From contig CAJUCB010000004.1 in NCBI GenBank assembly GCA_910584805.1, positions 51,228 to 58,646 on the forward strand: a DNA stretch of 7,419 nucleotides, in the 5' to 3' direction. The notes under the pieces are model-generated. The model saw nothing but the letters and a program-made list of their open reading frames with translations, was not told where the DNA came from and did not search any database. The position numbers and the translations under genes are program-made. This DNA is from an uncultured Oscillospiraceae bacterium (GTDB lineage Bacteria; Bacillota; Clostridia; Oscillospirales; Oscillospiraceae). Within the stretch, counting starts at the first letter, position 1. Each line of letters starts with the position of its first letter. Of this stretch, positions 1 through 6,104 are shown in pieces.

Positions 1-146
1 CGGACATCGGCAAGGAGTTCCAAGGCCGGGACCACTCCACCGTCATCAACTCCATCCGCCGGGTGGAGAAAAAATGCAAGGAAGACCCCGCCACGGCGGA
101 GATCATCAAGGACATCCGAACCAACATCAACGACCGTTACGGCTAA
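1..146 (+). CDS. dnaA: DnaA-family replication initiator, C-terminal end only (partial)
   Basis: Seen: an open frame whose first complete codon is at 3 and whose TAA stop is at 144-146, giving the last 47 residues of a protein. It contains IGKEF followed by GRDHSTVINS, which matches the signature of DnaA domain IV, the helix-turn-helix domain that reads DnaA boxes (family form: IG..F.GRDH[ST]TV). The Arg-Asp-His-Ser/Thr core makes base contacts in characterised DnaA proteins. The remaining residues form a charged helical tail ending in RYG, usual for the family. Known role: ATP-dependent initiator that opens oriC. Odd: the next gene is mutL, 18 bases downstream, whereas dnaA is usually followed by dnaN. 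Only the DNA-binding domain is visible, so this could be the main dnaA or a second DnaA-like copy; the AAA+ domain lies outside the window. Confidence 0.85.
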   Translation, partial: DIGKEFQGRDHSTVINSIRRVEKKCKEDPATAEIIKDIRTNINDRYG

Positions 147-164
147 CAGATCGGAGGCACGCCC

Positions 165-2144
165 ATGGCAGACATCCAGGTATTAGACCCCCATGTGGCG
201 GACCTCATCGCCGCCGGGGAAGTGGTAGAGCGCCCCGCCTCGGTGGTGAAGGAGCTGTGTGAAAACGCCATCGACGCCGGGGCTACCAGCCTCACCGTGG
301 AAATCCAGCGGGGGGGCATGGCCCTGATCCGGGTGACGGACAACGGCTGCGGCATCCCCGAGGGCCAATGCCAAACCGCCTTCCTGCGCCACGCCACCAG
401 TAAGCTGCGCGCCGCCCAGGACTTGGAGGCCATCGGCACCTTGGGCTTCCGGGGGGAAGCCCTGGCGGCCATCGCCGCCGTGGCCCGGGTGGAGCTGTTC
501 ACCTGCCCCCAAGGGGCCACCCTGGGCACCAGCCTGGTCTTGGAGGGGGGGCAAGTCCTCTCCCAGGAGCAGGCTGGCTGTCCCCCCGGCACCACCCTGG
601 TGGTGCGGGACCTGTTTTTCAACACCCCCGCCCGGCTGAAATTCATGAAGCGGGACGCCTCCGAAGGGGCCGCGGTACACACCCTGGTCCAGCGCTTGGC
701 CCTGTCCCACCCGGAGGTCACGGTCAAATTCCTCCGGGAGGGAAAGCAGGAGTTCATCACCCCCGGGGACGGGCAAATCCGCTCCGCCCTCTATGCCGTC
801 CTGGGCCGGGACCTGGCCCTGGGCTTCCTCCCTGTGAAGGGGGAGGGGGAAGGGGTCACTGTGGAGGGCTTCGTCTCCCTCCCCGCCTGCTGCCGGGGGA
901 ACCGGAACTATCAACACTTCTTCGTCAACGGCCGCCAGGTGAAGTCCAAGCCCCTGATGGCCGCCCTGGAACGGGCCTATGAAAACCAGAAGATGGTGGG
1001 GAAATTCCCCGGCTGCGTCCTCCACCTGACGGTAAAGCCCAACGAGGTGGATGTGAACGTCCACCCCGCCAAGACGGAGGTGAAATTCCTCTTTGAGAAC
1101 AAGGTCTTTCAGGGCCTTTACTATGCCGTCCTCTCCGCCCTCAGCGGCGACACCCCCCACCCCACCGCCAGCTTTTCCGCCCCCAAGGCCGCCAAGCCCG
1201 CAGGCACTTCCCGCCCGGCGCAGGCCGTCCAAACCCTGACCCCTACCCCGGCCCCCCTGGTTCGGACGCCCACCGTCGATCTCCTGCGGCCGGAGGCCAA
1301 GGCAGACCTGCCCCCCGCCCCGCCGGAACCGGCACAAGGGCGGGAACCCGCCGGGGAAGCCCCGGCTCCCAAGGCATCCCCGGCGCAGGGGGCACAGCCC
1401 AAGCCGGAGCATTCCAGCCCCCAATCCCCACCGCCCCCCAAACAGGCGGAACCGGCGGAAGAGGCAGGCCCCCCCATCCAGGAACGCCTTCCCGTCCCCC
1501 CGCCGGAGCCGGTGGTGGAACCCCTGCCGGAGGCCCCCCCTGGGGACCAAAGCGCCCAGCCCCCCCCCACCCCAGAGCCCGCCCCCTGGCGGCTGGCTGG
1601 GGAGGTCCTGCAAACCTACCTCATTGTGGAGCTGGACGGCGAGGTCCTCTTCATCGACAAGCACGCCGCCCATGAACGGCTGAACTTCGACCGCATGAAG
1701 GCCCAGGGCTACACCCCCATGTCCCAGGCCCTGCTGGAACCCCTGGTCCTCACCCCGCCCCCCCAGGAGGCGGCGGTGCTGCTGGAACAGCAGGATTTGC
1801 TGTCCAGCTTCGGCTTTGCCTGCGCCCCCTTTGGGGGGGATTCCCTGGTCATCCGGGAAATCCCGGACTATCTCAGCCCCGGCCAGGTGGAGGGCACCCT
1901 GGGGGAGCTGGCGGAGCAGCTTCTCAGCGGCGCCGGGGCGGACCCCGCCGCCGCCCGGGACGCCGTCCTCCACACCATGGCCTGCAAGGCCGCCATCAAG
2001 GGCGGCCAGCGCAACAGCCCGGAAGAGCTCCGGGTGGTGGCCCAGGCGGTGGTCAGCGGCCAGGTGAAATACTGCCCCCACGGCAGGCCCGTGGCCATCC
2101 GGCTGGGCAAGGGGGAGTTGGAGCGGCAATTCAAGCGGACATAA
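165..2144 (+). CDS. mutL: DNA mismatch repair protein MutL
   Basis: MutL couples mismatch recognition by MutS to strand incision and excision. The N-terminal GHKL ATPase motifs are present: ENAIDAGA (33-40), DNGCGI (59-64), GFRGEAL (94-100) and NTPARLKF (153-160). The transducer part carries NGR (255-257) and NVHPAKTEV (298-306). A Pro/Ala-rich low-complexity linker runs from about 330 to 475. The C-terminal dimerisation/endonuclease domain follows, with DKHAAHER (498-505), ACKAAIKGG (606-614) and CPHGRP (637-642), and ends in the family-typical FKR. The DKHA..E motif marks the nicking MutL type found in bacteria lacking MutH; the last acidic position of DQHA(X)2E(X)4E is Asp509 rather than Glu. 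Residues 521-526 (QALLEP) align with the beta-clamp-binding motif of Bacillus MutL. The start is set by GGAGG at 153-157, 7 bases before ATG. At 659 residues it is within family range, at the long side because of the linker. mutS is not directly upstream. Confidence 0.98.
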   Translation: MADIQVLDPHVADLIAAGEVVERPASVVKELCENAIDAGATSLTVEIQRGGMALIRVTDNGCGIPEGQCQTAFLRHATSKLRAAQDLEAIGTLGFRGEALAAIAAVARVELFTCPQGATLGTSLVLEGGQVLSQEQAGCPPGTTLVVRDLFFNTPARLKFMKRDASEGAAVHTLVQRLALSHPEVTVKFLREGKQEFITPGDGQIRSALYAVLGRDLALGFLPVKGEGEGVTVEGFVSLPACCRGNRNYQHFFVNGRQVKSKPLMAALERAYENQKMVGKFPGCVLHLTVKPNEVDVNVHPAKTEVKFLFENKVFQGLYYAVLSALSGDTPHPTASFSAPKAAKPAGTSRPAQAVQTLTPTPAPLVRTPTVDLLRPEAKADLPPAPPEPAQGREPAGEAPAPKASPAQGAQPKPEHSSPQSPPPPKQAEPAEEAGPPIQERLPVPPPEPVVEPLPEAPPGDQSAQPPPTPEPAPWRLAGEVLQTYLIVELDGEVLFIDKHAAHERLNFDRMKAQGYTPMSQALLEPLVLTPPPQEAAVLLEQQDLLSSFGFACAPFGGDSLVIREIPDYLSPGQVEGTLGELAEQLLSGAGADPAAARDAVLHTMACKAAIKGGQRNSPEELRVVAQAVVSGQVKYCPHGRPVAIRLGKGELERQFKRT

Positions 2145-2194
2145 CGCCGTTCACAATTTATTCTTTTTTTCGTCATGTCTCATCTGCATTTTTC

Positions 2195-2203
2195 TGCTAC
2201 ATT
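2195..2203 (+). promoter_or_regulatory. Possible extended -10 promoter element before miaA
   Basis: The 84-base mutL-miaA gap (2145-2228) is strikingly AT-rich: I count 22 G or C in the 70 bases 2151-2220, against a GC-rich background on both sides. Within it TG at 2195-2196, one base, then TACATT (2198-2203) fits an extended -10 hexamer with 4 of 6 matches. No good -35 sits 16-18 bases upstream, so this is weak. If used, it would give miaA and hfq a start independent of mutL. Confidence 0.25.
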
Positions 2204-2214
2204 TTCTGGAATAG

Positions 2215-2221
2215 AAAGGAG
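2215..2221 (+). promoter_or_regulatory. Ribosome binding site that fixes the miaA start
   Basis: AAAGGAG stands 7 bases before the ATG at 2229. An earlier in-frame ATG at 2175 would add 18 residues, but it has no ribosome binding site and places extra sequence ahead of the beta-strand and P-loop that normally begin MiaA. Confidence 0.85.
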
Positions 2222-2228
2222 CTCTGCC

Positions 2229-3170
2229 ATGGCCCCCCCAATTATCGTGGTCTGCGGCCCCACCGCCACAGGGAAAACCAAGCTGGGGGTGGCCCTGGCC
2301 CAGCGCTTCCACGGGGAAGTGGTCTCCGCCGACTCCATGCAGCTCTACCGGGGCATGGCCATCGGCACGGCGCAGCCCACCCCGGAGGAGATGGGGGGCA
2401 TCCCCCACCACATGCTGGCGGTGGCCGACCCCAGGGAGCCCTACAGCGTGGGGCGCTATGTGGAGGAGGCCGGGCGCTGCCTGGAGGACATCCTCCGCCG
2501 GGGGAAGCAGCCCATCCTGGTGGGGGGCACAGGGCTGTATATTGACAGCCTCCTCTCCGGCCGGGACTTCTCCCCCAAGCCCCCGGGAAACAGCCGGGCC
2601 CGGCTACAGGCCCGGGCCGCCCAGGAGGGCTTGCAGGCCCTTTGGGCTGAGCTCCAAGGCATCGACCCGGCGGCGGCAGCCCGGGTCCACCCCAACGACG
2701 AAAAGCGCATCCTCCGGGCCCTGGAAGTCTGGTACGACACCGGAGAGACCATCTCCCAGCACAACCAGCGCACCCAGGCCGTGCCCCCCCGCTACCAGGC
2801 GGTGACCCTCATCCTCAACTACCGGGAGCGCCAAGACCTCTATGCCCGCATCGACCAGCGGGTGGACGAGATGATGGCCCGGGGGCTGCTGGACGAGGCC
2901 AAGGCCCTCCTGGCCAACCGGGTCCCCCAGGACGCCACCGCCATGCAGGCCATCGGCTACAAGGAGCTCCTCCCCGCCCTGGCGGGGCAGTGCCCCCTAG
3001 AGGACGCGGTGGCCCTGGTGAAGCTGCGCTCCCGGCAATACGCCAAGCGCCAGCTGAGCTGGTTTCGCCGGAATCAGGGTGGCAAGTGGTTTTATTTGGA
3101 AAAAATACCCAATTTTCCCGCCCTCCTCCAAGATTCGACCGATTTCGTCAGGGAAAAAGGGGTAGGATAG
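2229..3170 (+). CDS. miaA: tRNA dimethylallyltransferase MiaA
   Basis: MiaA transfers a dimethylallyl group from DMAPP to N6 of A37 in tRNAs that read UNN codons, the first step towards ms2i6A, in the cytoplasm. Seen: 313 residues with the P-loop GPTATGKT (10-17), the substrate segment DSMQLYRGM (35-43), IGTAQPTPEE (45-54), PHHM (59-62), GGTGLYI (99-105), HPNDEKRILRALEV (154-167), AIGYKE (241-246) and RQYAKRQLSWFRRN (269-282). All are hallmark MiaA blocks in the right order, and the length is normal for the family. The neighbours mutL (84 bases upstream) and hfq (31 bases downstream) reproduce the widespread mutL-miaA-hfq order. The last 30 or so codons are less GC-rich than the rest of the gene. 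The start is chosen by the ribosome binding site and homology, not by the longest frame. Confidence 0.98.
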   Translation: MAPPIIVVCGPTATGKTKLGVALAQRFHGEVVSADSMQLYRGMAIGTAQPTPEEMGGIPHHMLAVADPREPYSVGRYVEEAGRCLEDILRRGKQPILVGGTGLYIDSLLSGRDFSPKPPGNSRARLQARAAQEGLQALWAELQGIDPAAAARVHPNDEKRILRALEVWYDTGETISQHNQRTQAVPPRYQAVTLILNYRERQDLYARIDQRVDEMMARGLLDEAKALLANRVPQDATAMQAIGYKELLPALAGQCPLEDAVALVKLRSRQYAKRQLSWFRRNQGGKWFYLEKIPNFPALLQDSTDFVREKGVG

Positions 3171-3198
3171 ACGCATCCCAAAGAAAAAGGAGTGCGTC
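3170..3198 (+). promoter_or_regulatory. Stem-loop presenting the hfq ribosome binding site
   Basis: GACGCA at 3170-3175 is the exact reverse complement of TGCGTC at 3193-3198. The 17-base loop between them holds the hfq Shine-Dalgarno AAAGGAG (3186-3192). The stem starts on the last base of the miaA stop codon and ends 3 bases before the hfq ATG. The inverted repeat is seen directly; a role in translation control is inference. Six pairs are modest and could arise by chance. Confidence 0.4.
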
Positions 3199-3201
3199 AC
3201 C

Positions 3202-3456
3202 ATGCAGACAGCAACACAAATCAAGAAACGGAACCTACAGGACAACCTTCTCGCCAAGCTCCGCCGCAGCCGGATGGGGGTGACCATGTTTTTGGTCAAC
3301 GGCTTCCAAATCCGGGGGGAAATCCGGGGCTACGACGCCTTTGTGGTCATCATCGACAGCGACGGCAAGCAGCAGATGGTGTACAAGCACGCCATCTCCA
3401 CCATCATCCCAGAGCGGCCCCTGAGCTGGGACAGCGAGGAGGGCGACGCCGAGTAA
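3202..3456 (+). CDS. hfq: RNA chaperone Hfq
   Basis: Hfq is an Sm-like hexameric ring that binds U-rich and A-rich RNA and, in many bacteria, supports small-RNA pairing. Seen: 84 residues. An N-terminal helix carries NLQDNLLAKL (11-20), then a basic rim patch RRSR (21-24). The Sm1 strand region FLVNGFQIRG (30-39) and GYDAFVV (43-49) follow, then the Sm2 motif YKHAIST (61-67). The loop before Sm2, with SDGKQQ (53-58), resembles Gram-positive Hfq, and the tail is short and acidic (DSEEGDAE). The ATG is preceded at 9 bases by AAAGGAG. It lies 31 bases after miaA, the classical place. The intact arginine-rich rim is of interest because Hfq has weak or unclear roles in several Firmicutes, but no function can be read from sequence alone. 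Confidence 0.97.
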   Translation: MQTATQIKKRNLQDNLLAKLRRSRMGVTMFLVNGFQIRGEIRGYDAFVVIIDSDGKQQMVYKHAISTIIPERPLSWDSEEGDAE

Positions 3457-3489
3457 GGGGCCTGTATCCAGAAGAGGAAACTTACATCT

Positions 3490-4719
3490 ATGGAAGAAAA
3501 AAAGCCGGGCGAACTGTATACCCGCATCCTCATCCCCGCGGTAATCGTGGCTTTCGTGCTCTACCTGATCTTCTCCGTGTGGATTGGCCTGCGCAACCCC
3601 TATACCTTCACCGCCGCCTATACCGACACCATGGAGAGCAGCGCCCTGGCCCAGGGCTGGGTGGTGCGCTCGGAAATCCCGGTGGCCTCTGGGGAGGGCT
3701 TGGTGCAGCGCAACCGGGAGGAGAACGAACGGGTGGCCAAGGACGCCACCATCGCCGTGGTCTACCAGGACGAGGAGTACGAAAAGCACCAGGCGGAGCT
3801 GCTGGAAACCGGCAAAAAGCTCACCGCCCTGCAATATGCCATCCACAATGAGTCCCCCTCCGGCGTGGCCCTGGAAAACCAGATGCGCGGGGCCATGGTG
3901 GCCCTGCGCACCTCCGCGTCCAGCGGCAACTACACCGACCTGGCCCAGCAGACGGAGACCTACCGCAAGCTGGTGCTGCGCCGGGAATACCTGGTGTCCA
4001 GCGAAGGGGCCGGGGCCATGAACCAGGCGGCGGGGGAGCTGGGGGCCCAGTACCGCGCCCTGCAAAGCAGCAACAGCGGCGTCACCACCATCACCGCCGC
4101 CGCCGCCGGGGTGTTCTCCACCCAGCTGGACGGCTATGAAAGCCTGCTCAACCCCGACAGCCTGGACGGCATCAGCGTCCAGGGCCTGGCGGAGCTGGCA
4201 AACCTGACGCCCCTGGACAACAGCGGCTACCTGGGCAAAATCATCACCAACACCACCTGGTATTACGCCGTGGCCATGGACGGCACCTCCGCCCAGAACT
4301 TCTACGCCGGCAAGCAGGTGCAGGTCTACTTCGACGCCCTGGCCACCACCCTCACCATGACCGTGGCCTCCGTGGGCGAAACCGTGGACGACCAGGCCCT
4401 GGTGCTGCTGCGCTCCTCCCAAAACGCGGAGGAGGCCGCCGGGCTGCGCCAGGAGAGCTGCCGGGTGGTCTTTCGTACCAACGAAGGGATCCGGGTCTCC
4501 AAAAAGGCCCTGTATATCAACGAAGAGGGGGAGACGGGGGTCTATGTGGCCGTGGGCTACACCGCCCGCTTCCGGCCGGTGCGCATCCTCGCCGAGGACG
4601 ACGACTTCTACCTGGTCCGGGCCGCCCCCAAGGACGTGGACGACAAACGGGTCCTGAAAACCGGGGACGATGTGATCGTCTCCTCGGTGGAACTCTATAA
4701 CGGAAAGGTGGTACGTTAG
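3490..4719 (+). CDS. HlyD-like membrane-anchored adaptor protein, no transporter partner in view
   Basis: 409 residues. A short charged N-terminus (1-12) is followed by one hydrophobic segment (about 13-34) and a large domain, predicted outside the membrane. The architecture resembles HlyD/membrane-fusion proteins. A first lipoyl-like half with G56WVVRSE and ERVAKDATIAVVY (80-92) leads to a mostly helical region rich in Glu/Gln/Leu (about 93-190). A second half begins near AAAAGVFS (203-210). A beta-barrel-like C-terminal part includes YFDAL (280-284), a VSKKALYI stretch (336-343) and a final GDDVIVSS..L.NGKVV. Known HlyD proteins link an inner-membrane pump to an outer factor, but no pump gene is adjacent. 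The gene sits between hfq (33-base gap) and yggS (2-base gap), so translational coupling to yggS is likely. AGAGGA at 3473-3478 is a weak, rather distant ribosome binding site. The family call is by architecture; the substrate and function are unknown. An envelope or division role is inference from context. Confidence 0.8.
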   Translation: MEEKKPGELYTRILIPAVIVAFVLYLIFSVWIGLRNPYTFTAAYTDTMESSALAQGWVVRSEIPVASGEGLVQRNREENERVAKDATIAVVYQDEEYEKHQAELLETGKKLTALQYAIHNESPSGVALENQMRGAMVALRTSASSGNYTDLAQQTETYRKLVLRREYLVSSEGAGAMNQAAGELGAQYRALQSSNSGVTTITAAAAGVFSTQLDGYESLLNPDSLDGISVQGLAELANLTPLDNSGYLGKIITNTTWYYAVAMDGTSAQNFYAGKQVQVYFDALATTLTMTVASVGETVDDQALVLLRSSQNAEEAAGLRQESCRVVFRTNEGIRVSKKALYINEEGETGVYVAVGYTARFRPVRILAEDDDFYLVRAAPKDVDDKRVLKTGDDVIVSSVELYNGKVVR

Positions 4720-4721
4720 CT

Positions 4722-5453
4722 ATGCCAGAAACCAAGAGCTATGAGAGCATTGCCGCCAACGTGGCAGCGGTGCGGGAAACCATGCAGCAGGCCGCCCAGC
4801 GCGCCGGACGGGACGTCTCCGAAATCACCCTGGTGGCCGCCACCAAGGTCCAGACCTCCGACACCATCCGCAACGCCATCCAGGCGGGGATCACCGTGTG
4901 CGGGGAGAACCGGGTCCAGGAGCTGGTGGCCCATTTGGAGGACAACGCCTATGAGGGGGCCCGGGTCCACTTCATCGGCCATCTCCAAACCAACAAGGTG
5001 AAGTTCGTGGTGGGTAAGGTGGACATGATTGAGTCCATCGACTCCACCCGCCTGATGGACGCCGTGGAAAAACAGGCCGCCAAGCTGGACATCGTCCAGG
5101 ACATCCTCCTAGAGGTGAACATCGGCGACGAGGAGAGCAAGGGCGGCGCGGGCATCGATGAGGTGCTCCCCCTGGCCCAGCACGCCCTCTCCTGCCCCCA
5201 CCTGCGCCTGCGGGGATTGATGTGTATTCCCCCCGCCACGGCGTCAGAGGAGGAAAATCGCGGCTTTTTCCAAGAAACTTATCAGCTTTTTGTTGACATG
5301 AAGGACAAATTAGAGGATAATAACTCTACGATTGACTGCCTCTCCATGGGTATGAGTGGAGATTATCCGCTGGCAATTGAGGGCGGCTCCACCATGGTGC
5401 GTGTGGGCACGGCCCTCTTCGGCGCCCGTCCCCCCTGGCATCCCCAGGGCTGA
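4722..5453 (+). CDS. yggS: YggS/YlmE-family pyridoxal phosphate homeostasis protein
   Basis: This PLP-binding, single-domain TIM-barrel protein (alanine-racemase fold type III) buffers the PLP pool and affects amino-acid metabolism; no catalytic reaction is established for the family. Seen: 243 residues with the PLP lysine in LVAATK (Lys42), GENRVQE (61-67), FIGHLQTNK (84-92), ESIDS (104-108), GLMCIPP (165-171) and the phosphate-binding end LSMGMSGDYPLAIEGG (207-222) plus RVGTALFG (227-234). Length is normal. The start at 4722 lies 2 bases after the preceding stop, with AAAGGTGG at 4704-4711. Odd: codons from about 178 to 222 turn AT-rich (TTA, CTT, GTT, TCT, AAT), unlike the GC-ending codons elsewhere, and hold a promoter-like sequence. 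It is the ylmE position of the Bacillus sepF region. Its presence beside sepF is conserved although the link to division is unclear. Confidence 0.97.
   Translation: MPETKSYESIAANVAAVRETMQQAAQRAGRDVSEITLVAATKVQTSDTIRNAIQAGITVCGENRVQELVAHLEDNAYEGARVHFIGHLQTNKVKFVVGKVDMIESIDSTRLMDAVEKQAAKLDIVQDILLEVNIGDEESKGGAGIDEVLPLAQHALSCPHLRLRGLMCIPPATASEEENRGFFQETYQLFVDMKDKLEDNNSTIDCLSMGMSGDYPLAIEGGSTMVRVGTALFGARPPWHPQG
5293..5321 (+). promoter_or_regulatory. Near-consensus sigma-A promoter inside yggS, directed at sepF
   Basis: TTGACA (5293-5298, perfect -35) is followed after exactly 17 bases by GATAAT (5316-5321, 5 of 6 to TATAAT). Transcription would begin near 5328, about 178 bases before the sepF ATG. 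The 60 bases 5271-5330 contain only 20 G or C, although the surrounding DNA is very GC-rich. A T-rich stretch (5263-5292) upstream could serve as an UP-like element. The hexamers and spacing are seen; activity is inferred. It would let sepF and divIVA be expressed without the upstream genes. Confidence 0.65.
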
Positions 5454-5455
5454 GG

Positions 5456-5469
5456 CCGCGGCCCCGCGG
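5456..5469 (+). repeat. GC-only stem-loop in the yggS-sepF gap
   Basis: Two copies of CCGCGG (5456-5461 and 5464-5469), each self-complementary, can pair with each other as a very GC-rich hairpin 3 bases after the yggS stop. No T-run follows, so it is not a usual intrinsic terminator. It would lie in the leader of a transcript started within yggS. Such short GC palindromes are easily found by chance in DNA of this composition. Confidence 0.3.
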
Positions 5470-5487
5470 GCGCCGCCAGGAGAGTAT

Positions 5488-5493
5488 AGGGGG
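5488..5493 (+). promoter_or_regulatory. sepF ribosome binding site, long spacing
   Basis: AGGGGG lies 12 bases before the ATG at 5506, a little further than elsewhere in the window. A second candidate, AGGAGAG at 5478-5484, is 21 bases away and too far. The start is supported mainly by the conserved MGFF amphipathic N-terminus of SepF. Confidence 0.55.
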
Positions 5494-5505
5494 TTACCAG
5501 ATACC

Positions 5506-6021
5506 ATGGGATTTTTTGACGAGATCAAACGCCTGGCCCATCCGTATGACGACGAGATGGAGGACGACGAGGAATATGAAGACGACGAATATGACGACCG
5601 GGAGGAGGACGTGGAAGAGGACGAGCCCGCCCCTCCGCCTCCCCCCCGAGATGAGCCGCCCCGGCGGCAGAATTACGCCACCAACGACTTCCCCGGCGCT
5701 GCCCAGCCCCGGGGCAACGGCAAGGTGGTGAACATCCACACCACCGCCCAGCTCCAAGTGGTCCTGGTGAAGCCCGAGCGCTTTGAAAACGCCTCGGACA
5801 TCGCCGACCACCTGCGGGACAAGCGCACGGTGGTGCTCAACCTGGAAAAAGCCGACCCGGCCATCGCCCGGCGGCTGCTGGACTTCCTCTCCGGCGTGGC
5901 CTACGCCCAGGAGGGGCAGATCAAAAAGGTGGCCATGCAGACATACATCGTCACCCCCTATAATGTGGACATCATGGGGGATCTGATCGACGAATTGGAA
6001 AACAACGGGCTGTATTTCTAA
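5506..6021 (+). CDS. sepF: Cell division protein SepF
   Basis: SepF anchors FtsZ to the membrane and shapes the division septum in Gram-positive bacteria. Seen: 171 residues. The amphipathic N-terminus MGFFDEIKRL (1-10) is the expected membrane-binding helix. A long acidic and then Pro/Arg-rich linker follows (about 14-70), with runs of Asp/Glu and a six-Pro cluster. The SepF domain occupies about 73-160: KVVNIHT (73-79), a PERFENASDIADHL block (90-103), VVLNLE (109-114), the DFLSG turn whose Gly130 corresponds to the dimer-interface glycine of Bacillus SepF, and PYNVDI (151-156). It ends in the short segment NNGLYF. An extended in-frame reading from GTG at 5356 overlaps yggS and is rejected. 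The gene stands 52 bases after yggS and probably also has its own promoter within yggS. Bacillus has ylmG and ylmH between sepF and divIVA; here they are missing. Confidence 0.96.
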   Translation: MGFFDEIKRLAHPYDDEMEDDEEYEDDEYDDREEDVEEDEPAPPPPPRDEPPRRQNYATNDFPGAAQPRGNGKVVNIHTTAQLQVVLVKPERFENASDIADHLRDKRTVVLNLEKADPAIARRLLDFLSGVAYAQEGQIKKVAMQTYIVTPYNVDIMGDLIDELENNGLYF

Positions 6022-6035
6022 GCTAAGGCCCGTTG
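6003..6035 (+). repeat. Stem-loop across the sepF stop codon
   Basis: CAACGGGC (6003-6010) and GCCCGTTG (6028-6035) are perfect reverse complements, an 8-bp stem with a 17-base loop that contains the TAA stop (6019-6021). No T-run follows, so an intrinsic terminator is unlikely. It may protect the 3' end of a sepF transcript or form a processing site before divIVA; both are inference. The rest of the gap (6036-6086) shows only a small TGGG/CCCA hairpin. Confidence 0.45.
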
Positions 6036-6087
6036 GGCTGGTGGGTGTTCCCATATTGCAGGTTAGGCCCACAAAGACAGACAGGGA

Positions 6088-6093
6088 TAGGAG
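6088..6093 (+). promoter_or_regulatory. Ribosome binding site that sets the divIVA start
   Basis: TAGGAG lies 11 bases before ATG 6105 and 14 before ATG 6108, favouring the first of the two adjacent ATGs. An in-frame GTG at 6093 overlaps the site itself, and an in-frame ATG at 6033 lacks such a site and would add residues foreign to the family. Confidence 0.65.
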
Positions 6094-6104
6094 TGACCCA
6101 AGAT

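Noticed and set aside
183..2129. A 648-residue open frame on the minus strand across mutL
   Set aside because: It lies wholly antisense to a clear MutL, has Gly/Pro-rich composition without motifs, and is explained by GC-rich codons that leave the opposite strand without stops.
1..2228. Replication origin near the dnaA end
   Set aside because: No DnaA-box cluster or AT-rich unwinding region is visible after the dnaA end; the only AT-rich part (2145-2228) lacks boxes.
3134..3168. Promoter for hfq in the 3' end of miaA
   Set aside because: TAGGAT at 3163-3168 resembles a -10, but no -35 is found at 16-18 bases; TTCGAC at 3134 is 23 bases away.
3192..3851. A 219-residue + strand frame overlapping hfq and the start of the next gene
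   Set aside because: It is an alternative frame of Hfq and the HlyD-like protein, with low-complexity Arg/Gly/Pro sequence and a start next to the hfq ribosome binding site.
3235..4422. A 395-residue minus-strand frame across hfq and the HlyD-like gene
   Set aside because: It spans two real + strand genes, is rich in Gly/His/Val as expected from reverse reading of GC-rich codons, and has no recognisable domain.
6033..6104. N-terminal extension of DivIVA from ATG 6033
   Set aside because: The added 24 residues do not resemble the family and the start lacks a ribosome binding site, while TAGGAG serves ATG 6105.
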